The notes below the pieces were generated by a model, which was not told where the DNA came from, did not search any database, and saw nothing but the letters and a program-made list of their open reading frames with translations. This document shows positions 26,682-37,617 of a stretch of DNA of 64,000 bases, piece after piece. Location: NCBI GenBank assembly GCA_029204225.1, contig CM055101.1, forward strand, positions 57,536,920-57,600,919. The letters are read 5' to 3'. The stretch's first letter is position 1; every line of letters starts with the position of its first letter. The position numbers and the translations under genes are program-made. Source of the DNA: Diphasiastrum complanatum (Eukaryota; Streptophyta; Lycopodiopsida; Lycopodiales; Lycopodiaceae).

Positions 26682-26912
26682 AAGGGCTTAACAACCTTTC
26701 AGGTTGCTCAGGATGCAGATATTATTTTATATGATAAAAAAAGAATAGAAGTCCTTCCCAATACAGAAGGTGATATTATAGCAGAGAGGCCTCTTGCCTT
26801 AAAAGGCATAAAAGTCTTTCCCGAAACAGAGGAAGGCGAGATTATAGAAGAGGGAACTGTTCCCTTATCAGTTCCTAATAGTGATACTAAAAATATAGAA
26901 AAGTTTACTTAA
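26682..26912 (+). pseudogene. H3-element gene B, last exon remainder (copy I, right half)
   Basis: It continues the exon broken at 520 after the AAGGG duplication. About 24 nt present in other copies are missing after it. It encodes the acidic tail with paired VLPNTEGDIIAE and VFPETEEGEIIEE repeats and ends at TAA 26912. Upstream stops (TAA near 26735) disrupt the frame. Confidence 0.55.
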
Positions 26913-27005
26913 TAGAGATCCATTTGTAAATAGAGATACATAAAAAAAAAAAAAAATACAATCATTTTATAGATAAACAACCCGTTTATGGAGTTTTTAT
27001 TGATA

Positions 27006-27329
27006 TCAATATAGCCATTCATCACTTTCAAAACTAGGTAATGAAATTGGGACTATTTGTCCAAAATTTTCATTTGTATTAAGAATGTACATTGTTTCAT
27101 AAAAAAAGATCTCACTATCAGCTAGACCTTTTGGAGTTCTACCTCGATATTGCAGCTGTCCAATATCAATGTGAATAGCATCTAACACACTTGCTAGAGA
27201 TCCATTGGGCTCCCATTCATTTATGTTGGATGGATATAAATCTACTAGAAGATAATGATCAGATTGACAAGTTTGTTGGATATATTTTTTCCACTCTCCT
27301 AAATCCCATTTTAATCTGCCTCCATTCAT
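27006..27329 (-). pseudogene. H3-element gene C, N-terminal piece (copy I)
   Basis: This is the best-preserved N-terminus of the main C reading frame: MNGGRLKWDLGEWKKYIQQ, DHYLLVDLYPSNINEWEPNG, DIGQLQYRGRTPKGL, EIFFYETMYI. It is truncated at about 27015, where it joins the sequence that follows gene B; the remaining two-thirds of C is deleted. The frame is open throughout its 108 codons. Function is unknown. Confidence 0.55.
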
Positions 27330-27914
27330 GCTGCATATTTACTCGTGTTGTCATGCAGTCTACATATTAATACGCAAATTCTCACATGTGAAGAAATGGC
27401 GAAAGAATCGTGACACTATGTTTTTACACGTGTTCTGGTGACAACCACCGTTCACCTCAGCAAAGGCTGACGTCGCACCCTTTTCACGCTCACCCCATGT
27501 GGATGTGCTAATAGACTGGACAACGATTGTAGCATCCCACGATCTCCTTCAGAAAACACATCCACCATGTACTTTCTTCATCTACACACCTGTAGCAATA
27601 TGTATATATACTGAATACCATTTGCGTATTCAGTTTGACGATTGAAGATCAGAAGAGGAGAGTGTATGTAAATTAGCATGAGGAACTTATCAGAGATATA
27701 GATGAAGTAGATGCCTTGTGCATTGATTCTTTATTGTCAGTATTAAGGTTTCATTCCTTCATAGATTGAAATAAGCTTTGTAGAGGATGCGGTTCTGTCC
27801 GCTATTGTCTTGTGCTCTACCACATTATTGACATGTATAATTGATATACTTAATCTGATAACAGCTCTTTGTTCTGCGTTCAGATCTGTATTAATATTGT
27901 TATGCTTACTATTA
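27330..27914 (-). promoter_or_regulatory. Upstream region of C with conserved hairpin (copy I)
   Basis: Conserved with 38559-39140 and 52270-52676. It contains TATATATA next to a perfect short inverted repeat, CTGAATAC...GTATTCAG (27610-27634), and could be the promoter of the C main frame. Confidence 0.4.
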
Positions 27915-28734
27915 GAATATAACCCTATTTAGAGTTTTGATCTAGAAAAGATCCAATCTACATATGCAAGAAACTCCATTTTGGTGTAGAATCCAATCTA
28001 GCATGTTCTAGTATTGATATCTTCTCCAAATCATTGATAGAGGTGAATGCTTCCTTCATAATTTGAAACACAATCTCTGATACCATGTGAATAATTTAAG
28101 ATGATTAAGATCCAAAATGTCCCTTTGATCTTTGGTTAGAAAGACAAGCAAATCACCAATCTTGCCAATGTTGGATAAACACTATGAATGAGATGCAAAC
28201 TCTAATAGCTCTTGATCAAACATCAATCAAAACATAAAATAATGTTGATGTCTGTACAAAAGTAGTAAGCTACTGTATTTCACACGTGTGGATCTGAAAA
28301 TAGCAATTAAGGAACATTCTACATATAGAATTGCAAGATATCATAAGTATAGTGCACGAATGGATAGTAGAACCCAAGAGAACCATGTATAAGCATGAAT
28401 GAGATAAGAGAGAGAGAATGTCCTCTCTTCCCATGAGTTACATCCTTTTATAGCAGGTCCAAACCTAAATTCAAACTTTGGTTTTCCTCCATAATGAAAA
28501 TCATATTATTTTTGTGACTAGATTCAATGTATCTACTACTCAAATTGAATCCCTCCAAAACTTGTGTTCTATAATTTTTCACACTTTTTAAAAGTGTTTA
28601 TTCAACTGCTTTTAGACTAATATAACTTTAAAAAGTCAAACTCTAAGTCTAATATGAAAATTGACCTCAATTGTGTACTTGGCAATTTATCAAACTATAA
28701 TCAATCTTGACTAAACTAGTTGACATTTCTCACA
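27915..28734 (-). mobile_element. Copia 5' LTR with PBS and short leader
   Basis: LTR 28086-28734 (649 bp, TGTGA...TCACA), PBS on the minus strand at about 28074-28085, and leader to 27915, where it is cut against copy I. It has the same length as the LTR at 49497-50145. Confidence 0.8.
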
Positions 28735-29560
28735 TGTCATACATGCAAATCCAAAGTATAGTGTTCAATGCTAAGGAAATCTCTTTTGAGTTATCTTCAA
28801 AAGACTTGCATTTTATAAAGCTTCTAAATGTTTTAAAGTCTTCTACTCATAAAAAGGTTCATTTGCTTGTCTAAAAGATACCGGTTTAAGAAAACTTGCC
28901 ACGGTTTTCCTAAGACTCCATGATTCAAGCAACATGACACAATGGCCACATAAGCATCCATGTGATTTCACGTGTTTCAATGCCAATAGGCAGATTTATA
29001 GAAGCTAAGCAAGTCAGATTTTACAAATAAACATAATCTTAACCTTATTGTAGCTAGAATTGTGCAGATTAAATAGCTTAAGTTTTGCAAGCGCCACGTG
29101 CTGCACAGTAACTAGTATTCTTTTACATGTATTTTTTTTTTTGCAAAAACGTGTTTACAAATTAGTTGTGCAGTGTCAGGGTGCTTAGTGCATACTGTGT
29201 ACGCTTTCACTCTCCTTTAGTATGCACTATGCACCTCTTTCCACATTTCTCTATATATTTTTTGGATGACGTGAAAGATAAGACAGTAGCTCCTTGTCTG
29301 TTATTCGATCACACCCAATTCAAAGACGTTCAGCAAAAAGTACATTGCTCTGGAATACATAAGCAATATAAGCTGAGATTCATGACATTCATCGAGTTTG
29401 TTTTATATGAACAACACCACAAAATAATGTGTTACATTTCATACGCTGAGTTTTAACATTACTAGGAAGGAAGAGCGTAGCACCGACGGATTTATTTATT
29501 CTTTTAGAGACATCAATACTAGTAAACTCGTGAAAACCAGGACGGATTTGGTTCCAATGT
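28735..29560. repeat. A-gene tail plus Hsp20 downstream repeat
   Basis: 28780-29050 matches the A-gene tail; 29050-29560 matches 24598-25090 and 41430-41940. It forms part of the duplication that carries Hsp20. Confidence 0.65.
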
Positions 29561-29587
29561 GAAAACGAGTAGCATAAAATTCTTGCT

Positions 29588-29704
29588 CTAAAAATCAAGA
29601 TTTGGAAACTGCGGAATGTTCAGCTGCCATTGGTACCGCTGATGAAACATGTACTTAGCTTGGTATTGTTGGTAATATCTGGCCAAGGCATCTGTGATCT
29701 GTGC
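29588..29704 (-). pseudogene. Orphan terminal exon of an unidentified gene
   Basis: The minus strand has a clear acceptor (TTATCTACAG) then 38 codons to TAG: AQITDALARYYQQYQAKYMF, then HQRYQWQLNIPQFPNLDF. The reading is rich in Tyr and Gln and looks like a true C-terminus. Its partner exons are not in the 340 bp between it and the stop of the upstream Hsp20, so it is either a captured exon or the end of a gene whose intron was invaded. The copy at 41998-42114 keeps the frame with two amino-acid changes (D to Y, Y to H). Confidence 0.45.
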
Positions 29705-30042
29705 CTGTAGATAACAGAAAATACCCATACACAAAACTAACAATATACTCTGGATATTCACAATCTCAACAGAAAATCACCTGAGGCTCATCTGAGAGAG
29801 TCAGACCAAAAAAAAATCAAAGTCAACACGTAGATAATTAAAAACGCCTTCGTGAGGCAAACTTATATATTACTAATAGCAAAACTTGATGATACAAAGC
29901 GTTTCTTGCGTCCGCCTGCATTCAAGGTTTCATTCCGGACATAGCATCTTATTAGAAAGCAAATCGTGAAAATTGAGCTAGACGTATGTTGTTCGAAAAT
30001 CTCATGAGCCCTATTATCTCGCATGTGATATGCTGTTGCACT

Positions 30043-30710
30043 TTAGCCAGAAATTTCTATGGCCTTCACTTCGGACTTGGGTTTCTCAATTTTAGGAACT
30101 GTGACGGTGAGGACGCCGTCCTCAGCCTTGGCCTTCACTTCCTCCAATTTCGCATTCTCTGGTAACCGGAAGCGTCGCAAGAAACTGCCCTGTGTACGCT
30201 CCACCCGATGCCACTTGTCCGTCTTCTCCACCTCCTCTTTCTTGCGTTCTCCGCTTATCTGTAACGTGCGTCCATCTTCCACCTGAACCTTTACTTCTTC
30301 CTTTTTCAACCCTGAAATCCAAAACAAAGACATATTCAATAGATTTGGAATACAGATCAGATGAATCAAAGAAAACGAACAAGAACTACTATAAGGAGAG
30401 CACGGGCATGAAGATTTTCTGGCAACAAGCCAGGTTGAGGAACATATTTGAAATTGTGTGCACAAAGCCTTGAGATGTATGCTAAAATCAGGAACAATGA
30501 ATCACCTGGTAGATCGGCCTTGAAAATGTGAGCCTCCGGGGTTTCGACCCAATCAACTCGAGTACTAGCAATGGCGCTCACATCCTGTGCGAACCGTCGA
30601 GAAGGTGCATTGTCCCACAGAGGAAATCTGTCAGCTGAAGGCTCAAAAAATCTATCCAAGGGATCAAAAATACTTTGATCTTCACCAAAGAAGAATGGTG
30701 TCAAAGCCAT
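30043..30710 (-). CDS. Class I small heat-shock protein (Hsp20), copy 1
   Basis: Two exons, 30710-30506 and 30311-30043, with a 194-bp GT-AG intron in a Gly codon; product 157 residues, typical of cytosolic class I sHsps. The N-terminal arm is MALTPFFFG and [10 protein letters not shown]. The alpha-crystallin domain spans about residues 50-145: [34 protein letters not shown], the conserved P-x14-GVL block ([11 protein letters not shown] to DGVLTVTVP). The C-terminal I-x-I anchor is IEI. Such proteins form oligomers that hold unfolding proteins during heat stress. The start is fixed by MALTP and by homology of the three copies. An HSE and TATA box lie upstream. An intron in this family is uncommon. 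Confidence 0.92.
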
Positions 30711-31052
30711 ATCCAGTTAAAAACGAAAAAACGAGCTTCCTACTCAGAAATGAATTGCCGTACTTTGCGGTTTCCAAGATTGTCCGTCGATCGCGAGTTG
30801 ATCGAACAATTGAGAATCCGCGATGTAGAGATTATATCGATTACTATAACCGCGTAGCTGTAGATAGCTGGTAACGAAGTCACTGATATCGTGCAAGCTA
30901 TGGAAGAATGAGGAAAACCAGAAAGGCTTGTGAAATATATAGAGAAAAATGTATGTTCGTGAGGTGCGAGGGGAGAGTAGAAAGGGAGGTCGAAGAACGG
31001 TCTACAAAAGTCTTGTACATTCCTCTTTCTCTAAGTTTCTAGAGCTTTCTTC
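30711..31052 (-). promoter_or_regulatory. Hsp20 copy 1 promoter: TATA box and heat-shock element
   Basis: The minus strand has GAAnnnTCnnGAAnnTTnnGAA-type repeats at about 31024-31052 (AGAAAGCTCTAGAAACTTAG then AGAA), a heat-shock factor site, and TCTATATATTTC at 30934-30944, about 225 bp from the ATG. Confidence 0.8.
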
Positions 31053-31507
31053 CACCCCGGGCTTGTATTTTTTTCTCTCTTCATCCCTTTACAGCAATAC
31101 TAGCATAAGTAATTATGGGCCTTTCTCTACTTTTTGAGAGTTTTCTTCCAGTATTAGGGCTTCTTTGCATGTGCAAAACCTGGCCGATCTTGATGTCAAG
31201 AACATACCGATTTTCAGCCTTCTTGACCAAATCATGCCCATGCCCATGTGCACTATGTAAGTATGCATTGCGATGAGAGCGACATACCACTATATCACAT
31301 GTTCGCATGTATGGTCAGATTGAGAGGGAGTCATTATTTGTGCGGACAGAGGTCGGTTCTTCGGTGAGTTATACTTTGAAAATCTCTTTGTATTGCTAAA
31401 ATTAAATAAATGATTGCATGCTCCTTTTTCATGTATGTTGTTCGGCACCCTTTTTAATTGGAGGAATATTCAGTTATTTTTTATTGTTGTTGCACTTGTA
31501 TTGTGTA

Positions 31508-31900
31508 GGATGATGACTTACACTCACATGACTATCGAAGAATTCAACCAGATATTGCTATGCGATCCGCAAGATTCATACGTGCAAGCGCATGAGAGCC
31601 ACCACTTTGCTCGCATACACCACCCGTGGACTTGCACGAAGAAATGTCACGAGAAGACACAACACATGAGGATGTGCCATTCACATCGCATGATCACGAG
31701 GGGGACATGGATGACATGATGGATGCATTCTTCACAAACCCACCCGAGGCCACATTGACAAGGGAAGAAGAGATGATGTGTGGCTTGGCATCCAATCCTT
31801 GTATGAGGGTGCAAAAATGTCAAAGTTGCGAGCTTATTTGCTTCTTTTGAACTTGCAAACTGAGTACGGGTGGGGATGCGAGTGTGACATAGTTGTCTGG
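31508..31900 (+). pseudogene. CACTA (En/Spm) TNP2-type transposase exon fragment
   Basis: Frames at 31508, 31626 and 31778 must be joined by shifts: MMTYTHMTIEEFNQILL, then EDVPFTSHDHEGDMDDMMDA, then SLYEGAKMSKLRAYLLLLNL followed by QTEYGW. The last block, 'N-P-L-Y-E-G ... L.LLNL.T..GW', is typical of the N-terminal region of plant TNP2 transposases. The fragment begins after an AG acceptor near 31509 and ends at about 31900 against duplicated copia gag debris. No CACTA termini were found nearby. Confidence 0.65.
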
Positions 31901-31904
31901 GTAA

Positions 31905-32178
31905 GCTTCCTTCTTACTTCTTACTTCAATAAACTTGCTATCAGCTTCTATAGAGACAGCTCAAAAGTATTGCTCAAAAGCAATACTAGATTGTCGTAAG
32001 AAGAAGGACAACTGAATAGAAGAGACATGTTGGCGTTTTTGTCCAATAATGGCAAACCCACTGTAGCTAGCTAGTTGAGCAGCTGTTTGAAATCATTCAG
32101 ATGATCAGTGATTGATGTCTCTTCCGTCATCTTGAGAAATAGTCGTAGAAAGATGCTAATAATGAATACCCAACAAAC

Positions 32179-32241
<63 letters not shown>

Positions 32242-33520
32242 GGTTGGTATCTACTAACTACATTTTGCAACCTTTTGAATACATACAGTGTTGGGTGACT
32301 TTTTGATTTATCTGCAAGTCTCGTACCTAATATTGGTATTTTGGAAAAACCCCCCCAGATTTCACATGATGTAATTTTGATGGTCAAGATCGATCCAATG
32401 TCATCCTATGGACAAGAATTGTTGCGCTCTTCACAAGTTACCAAATGGATGTCTCCACTTAGCCTTGTCTCTTACGTAGAGCAAAGGGTATTGCTTATAT
32501 AAGGGTGGCATATTGTTTCATTACCACCATTCTACTTCTTCTCCCTCTTCCTCTCTTCCTTATCAAAAGATTTCTTTTTGACTTATTTCCTTAAATGAAA
32601 TCTAAGCATATGTTAGGATAATATTTAGTATAATACGGGTTGATAACCTAAGTTCTCTTAAAAGCACATGGATTTGTGCAAGATCTATTGCATTCATAGG
32701 GATTGGAACGATGTGGAATTGCGCTAATCTTATTGTGAATGTTAGGGTTAAACTCTTTAGTAGTTGTATATGCACACATGTATTGTTTAACTTGTTAATA
32801 AGATACGATTAGGTTTTAAGTTTCATAAAATAGGAGGATAGCTTGTGTGCTCTTGGAAAGTATGGATATGCTGAAAAATTACGAAAACTATACATCACAT
32901 GTTCTTCATACAAGAAGTGAAAGTATTTGTATGGCATGGATTTGCCCTTGTACTTATGTACATTTAGATCCAAGCTACTCCTAGTTTGCTATATGCAATC
33001 TATTTATTATAGCTAGATTTCATTACTTAATGAATGATTGAATATAAAGATAAGGACCAATACAAATATATACTAATCATAATGGCATAGGCCTTGATTT
33101 GGTAAGGTTATGGTTTGTCCTATTGCTATAAGCAATACGTAGTAGGGAAGATTGGACTATATAATGTCATTGGTATTGCATGTTGTCAAGTTGTTGAGCT
33201 TATTTTGTTTTGAGTTATCCTCAAAAAACCTGCATTTTATAAAGTCTTCTACTCATAAAAAGGTTTATTTGCTTGTATAAAAAATGAGTATTTAAAGATA
33301 TCGGTTTAAGAAAACTTGTCTCGGTTTTTCCTACGACTCCATGATTCAAGCAACATGACACAATGGCCACATAAGCATCCATGTGATTTCACATGTTGCA
33401 ATGCCAATAGGCAAATTTATAGAAGCTAAGCAAATCGGATTTTACAAATAAAAATAATCAGAACCTTATTGTAGCTAGAATCTTTCCCTGAGTAAAGCTC
33501 ATCATTATGTACATCGTCAA
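31905..33520. repeat. Partner of the 14430-16190 duplication
   Basis: Copia gag piece (minus strand, 31905-32150), (CT)n at 32182-32240, then about 1 kb without genes, then the A-gene tail. It differs from the first copy by scattered substitutions and CT length. Confidence 0.85.
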
Positions 33521-34320
33521 CATCAGGGAGAAGATCATTGACATCAAAATCAATTATATCTGAAAATTTATCAAGCTCTTTGCTCAAAATGCAAAGAGTC
33601 TCAGCTTCAGTGAAATAAAAAAGATCCGATATATCTGATAATGTCATCTATATTATATGTAGACAATGTGATAAGACATTTATCAGAAGGAGAAAGGGTG
33701 TTGGGAGTTCTAGGGCCAATAAACGATGCACTGTTTCGTGTAGGATCAAAATTTGTACAGTCATCTAAACTAACGCTCTTATCAATAAAAAAAATATCTA
33801 TATCTACAATCTTTGACTTTTCGGACTTTGTACCACTGGAAGAAGCAACTTTAGAAGTGGAAGGGTCAGCTTCCGAATCGTCAGAAATATTTGATAAAAG
33901 AAAAAAAAATCAAATGCAGACTGAAAATCAACAAATCTATATTTTTTATTGTGAATTGGGCACTCATCTACAGACTTGAAATCATTATGTAACTTGGTGA
34001 ACATTCTGTTAAGCTTAGCTTTATAGCTATGCTTGTCAAGTGCCACCAGGTCCTGATAATGAATCATGTCCTTATTCTAAGATTTGAATAAGGAGTACTG
34101 ATCAGAGACTTAAATCTGAGATAAATCTCAGAAAATGCTTCCACACCGAGACCCTCAGTAATAGAAGGTAGAATAAAAAGAAAAGGAGAAAGAAGGGATT
34201 TCAAATACTCAAAATTAATACTAATACCAAATTCATGAAAACCAGAACTAGATTCGAGATTAGACATTCTGAGCAAAAAGAACAAATGTGAAATTTTCAA
34301 TATCGCTCTCAGGCACAAAA
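33482..34320 (-). pseudogene. H3-element gene A (copy III, proximal duplicate)
   Basis: Minus strand: MSNLESSSGFHEFGISINF at about 34267, SEIYLRFKSLISTPYSNL, then a frame change into MIHYQDLVALDKHSYKAKLN (34067), LHNDFKSVDECPIHNKKYRF, a Ser/Asp-rich linker (NISDDSEADPSTSKVASSSG) and an acidic tail (DIIDFDVNDLLPDVDDVHND), ending at a GT donor near 33480. Lengths and frames are broken by at least two shifts. I do not recognise the family; it looks like a soluble protein with an acidic low-complexity C-terminus. Its first 490 bp are tandemly duplicated upstream. Confidence 0.45.
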
Positions 34321-34939
34321 TGTAGGTTAGACAAGAATCTCAAGGCAATGTGCACTCAAAAGAGATATAAGAACATAGGGTATTGAGCACATGTACAAAG
34401 ATCAGAAAAAAGAAGAAGAAGATGTAAGACGCGCTTGAATGCGATATTGGGCACTCATCTACAGACTTGAAGTCATTATGTAACTTGGTGAACATTCTGT
34501 CAAGCTTAGCTTTATAGCTATGCTTGTCAAGTGCCACCAGGTCCTGATAATGAATCATGTCCTTATTCTAAGATTTGAATAAGGAGTACTGATCAGAGAC
34601 TTAAATCTGAGATAAATTTCAGAAAATGCTTCCACATTGGGACCCTCAGTAATAGAAGGAAGAATAAAAAGAAAAGGAGAAAGAAGGGATTTGAAATACT
34701 CAAAATCAATACTAATACCAAATTCTTGAAAACCAGAACTAGAATCGAAATTAGAAATTCTGAGCAAAAAGAACAAATGTGAAATTTCCAATATCGCTCT
34801 CAGGCACAAAATGTAGGTCAGACAAGAATCTCAAGGGAATGTGCACTCGAAAGAGATATAAGAACATAGGGTATTGAGCGCATGTACAAAGATCAGAAAG
34901 AAAAAAAAAAAGATGTAAGACGCGCTTGAATGCGATATT
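33958..34939. repeat. Tandem duplication of 491 bp covering the 5' part of gene A
   Basis: 33958-34448 and 34449-34939 align end to end with few differences; each starts GGGCACTCATCTACAG. The junction lies at a TTGGG shared by both ends. Confidence 0.9.
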
Positions 34940-35020
34940 GGACTATGCAGTATCGGTTCCAGGTGCAAGATAGTCAACAGAACGTAGACAGTGGAAAGGG
35001 TGCGCTTGAAATCGATATCC
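34922..35020 (-). repeat. Stem-loop motifs in the A leader (copy III)
   Basis: Motifs of the form CCAATATCG-N5-AAGCGC or its inverse at 34922-34941, 34949-34966 and 35002-35020, with a further degenerate one at 34788-34806. Alternating orientations allow 16-18 bp stems. Confidence 0.7.
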
Positions 35021-35059
35021 GGATAAGAAATCAAAAATTTACGTCAAAATCCACATTAG

Positions 35060-35350
35060 AAATGACCAATTTATAAAAAAAATTTGCATGTGTGAAAGAG
35101 TTTCAAAAGGACACATGTCGCTGCATGATTGGTCATTAATATTTTGCGGTACAGACAATGATTGATCTGACATCTATCACGTGCAGAATGACACGTGTCA
35201 AAATCTGATTCGTGCACGTGTCTCGACCCACATGGCCTCATAATTGAGTCATCATTATCAGTACGAACAATCCACGTGGACCAATTAGATGCTGACACAT
35301 GTCATCATCCCTTTTTTTCACATGTGCAAAAATTTCCTATATATACACCC
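35060..35350. promoter_or_regulatory. Bidirectional promoter between A and B (copy III)
   Basis: TATA boxes point outward: TTTTTTTATAAATT on the minus strand at about 35070-35080 and CCTATATATACACC on the plus strand at 35337-35349. Between them lie many ACGT/CATGTG-type sites: CACGTG at 35179-35182, ACACGTGTCA at 35191, GTGCACGTG at 35212, CCACGTGG at about 35273, ACACATGT at 35296, CACATGTG at 35319. G-box-type elements of this kind are bound by plant bZIP and bHLH factors. Confidence 0.65.
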
Positions 35351-35392
35351 TTGCAATTTTCATTTTTTTTGCAGAATTTTCGGTTTTCGCTC

Positions 35393-35548
35393 CCAATATC
35401 GCTCTCAAGCGTGCTCTCTTTTGGCAAAATATTCCACCTCACCACCGTGCGCTCGAGACCAATACTACTGTGATTCCAATATCGCTTTCGAGCGTAATTC
35501 TCTTTTCTGCACATATTCTCTATCTATCTTGCGCTTGAAACCGATATT
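35393..35548 (+). repeat. Stem-loop motifs in the B leader (copy III)
   Basis: Four motifs alternate in orientation: CCAATATCGCTCTCAAGCG (35393), GCGCTCGAGACCAATACT (35449), CCAATATCGCTTTCGAGCG (35476), GCGCTTGAAACCGATATT (35531). Pairs 1-2 and 3-4 can fold into stems of about 17 bp with loops of about 37 nt. Confidence 0.8.
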
Positions 35549-35571
35549 TAGTTCTGGTATCAATCTCAACC

Positions 35572-37414
35572 ATGCAGGCCTTATAGGGTGCTATAGAAGA
35601 CTTTTTGGCCCAGTTTTTTGAGGATACTTGTCTTTTGGCAAGGCATGGTAAGCATGTCACCATCATGCCAACAGATTCCCGTCATTCTCAGAAGACTTCG
35701 GGATCGTTATTATGGTCTGCATGTGGATAACACCAGCACCTCCAGAGACTTGCCTCTGAATAGAACAAAGTTGTTGACTATCTCTAGGAGGAAAAAGAGG
35801 TAGCCTGAAACCAAAAAAGCTGGATTTCGAAGGCCAGCTGCTTTTTTTCTTCCTTGAGTTATCTCTGCCAAGAGACCTCACATGAGCTCTGAATCAGATG
35901 TTGGAGAATCTGATTCAGACCGAGAATCACCCTCTCCTCCTTGTGTGATTCGTCCCGCTCCTCAGAAGGTTTCTTCACCAAAAGTGATGATTACTCAAGA
36001 GAAGCTCGACAAAATAACTGAGAAATCTATAAATATTCTATCTACTTCTCGTTTTGCTCCTGTACATAATTTTTTTGTTAGAATTCCATACGATCCTGCT
36101 CAAGTTTTTTTTTATTCTGACCATTATAATCAGTACGAGACTTAGTTAGCTAATAAATTGAACTTCTCGGCAATTATTTTGATTTCTTTCTTCCAGATTC
36201 ACATAGAAGCTTTAGATTAGATCCCAAATTTTGTGCCGAGCTTAAAGATAAAACACCAGAGATTACAAATGTAATAGTAGAAGCAGAATGATGCTTTTTG
36301 CAGGATAGTATTAGTTCTGATTCTCATGGTGTAGTTTTTGTTGTTAGTCCATTTTTTACGAGAGCGATGAAGGCAGAAGAAGCCAATTTTGATAAGGCTG
36401 TATATCTCATCGAATGCAATCCAGTGGAAAAATTTTATCTAATTCCATATGAGAATAAGTAAGGGTGGCTCATTTGTTTTTTTGTTTTAAATTGGATTGT
36501 TGCATTCGGCATTGCTTTAATAAGTATGAATTTATCGATATTTGTGTTTGGATTGTTGCAGTTGGCATTGGAGCCTGAACATTCTTTCTGTAAAGATAAA
36601 TAAGGATGGAGTATCAAATTTTTTGTGTAAAAGTAAACTCAGTTGTAATACACATAGAGAATTTGATTTTCTACTTCATGATGTCGTTCGAGAAATACCA
36701 ACAACGGCAACCTCAATTGGAGAGATAACCATAAAATCTCTCAAGGTATATTCTATTTATCTCTAATATGCATGTATTTTTTTTCAGTTTAAATCTATCA
36801 TCATAGCATAATTTTTTGTCATAATATTACTAATTTTTGCTCAATATATTCAGTGTGTACAACAAATGGACGCTTTCAGTTCTGCATAGTTCGTCCTGTA
36901 TAATACAAAGTTCTATTTGAGTGGTATAATTTAAAAGTGGATGTAGATATTGAAAATGTAATATTCTGTTCATTTGTAATTCCTTTCATTCTGATTCATA
37001 TTTCTTTACTATCATTGTTTGCAATTTGCTGATTCACGTGTTTTGTGATGACAATTCACTCTTGAGCCGTATACTACTGACAATGTATATAGATTTTGGC
37101 AATAATTGATTAAAACCTATGTACAGAACGGTGTAAGTGTTGCACCTGAAATCAAGGGCCCTCAAAAGCAAGCTGCTCTTGCCTTAACAGCCTCTCAGGT
37201 TGCGCAGGATGCAGATATTATTATATATGTTCAAAAATGAGTAGAAGTCCTTCCCAATATAGAGGAAGGCAATATTATAGCAGAGAGGCATCTTGTCTTA
37301 AAAGACATAGAAGTCCTTCCCGAAATAGAGGAAGGCGAGATTATAAAAGAGGGAACTGTTCCCTTATCAGTTCTTAATAGTGGTACTGAAAATATAGAAA
37401 ATTTTACTGAATAG
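35572..37414 (+). pseudogene. H3-element gene B: histone H3-like fold fused to an unknown domain (copy III)
   Basis: The first block 35572-35690 starts inside the H3 fold (MQAL, stop, then GAIEDFLAQFFEDTCLL, HGKHVTIMPTD); the H3 N-terminus is deleted. In another frame follow IPVILRRLRDRYYG, like the H3 C-terminal helix, and a basic linker (TISRRKKR). A TGA at about 35854 precedes MSSESDVGESDSDRESPSPP and the domain FVRIPYDPAQVFF, FRLDPKFCAELKDKTPEI, FDKAVYLIECNPVEKFYLIP (to 36461). Exon-like blocks at 36547-36744, about 36855-36958 and 37068-37414 finish the gene. Copies share several stops, so this copy cannot make the full protein. Confidence 0.6.
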
Positions 37415-37617
37415 AGATCCATTTGTAAATAGAGATACAACAAAACAAAAAAAGATACAATCATTTGACAGGTAAACAACCCATTTATGGAGTTTTTATT
37501 GATATCAATATAGATTCTAGAATCAGATTGTGTCCAAAAATAGTGTAATATTGGAATACAATTTTCTATATTGATAAAAAGACATGAGGATTGGAATGTA
37601 TTTGCTGATAGTGAATC

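Noticed and set aside
30059-30473. Plus-strand ORFs opposite the Hsp20 exons (also 42469-42934, 61318-61545)
   Set aside because: Antisense shadows of the Hsp20 coding strand.
33482-34320. Gene A as a histone H4, the usual divergent partner of H3
   Set aside because: No H4 motif was found in any frame; the resemblance is only in the divergent layout.
35299-35621. ORFs in the A/B leader and promoter regions
   Set aside because: They cover TATA boxes and stem-loop motifs and are not kept in frame between copies.
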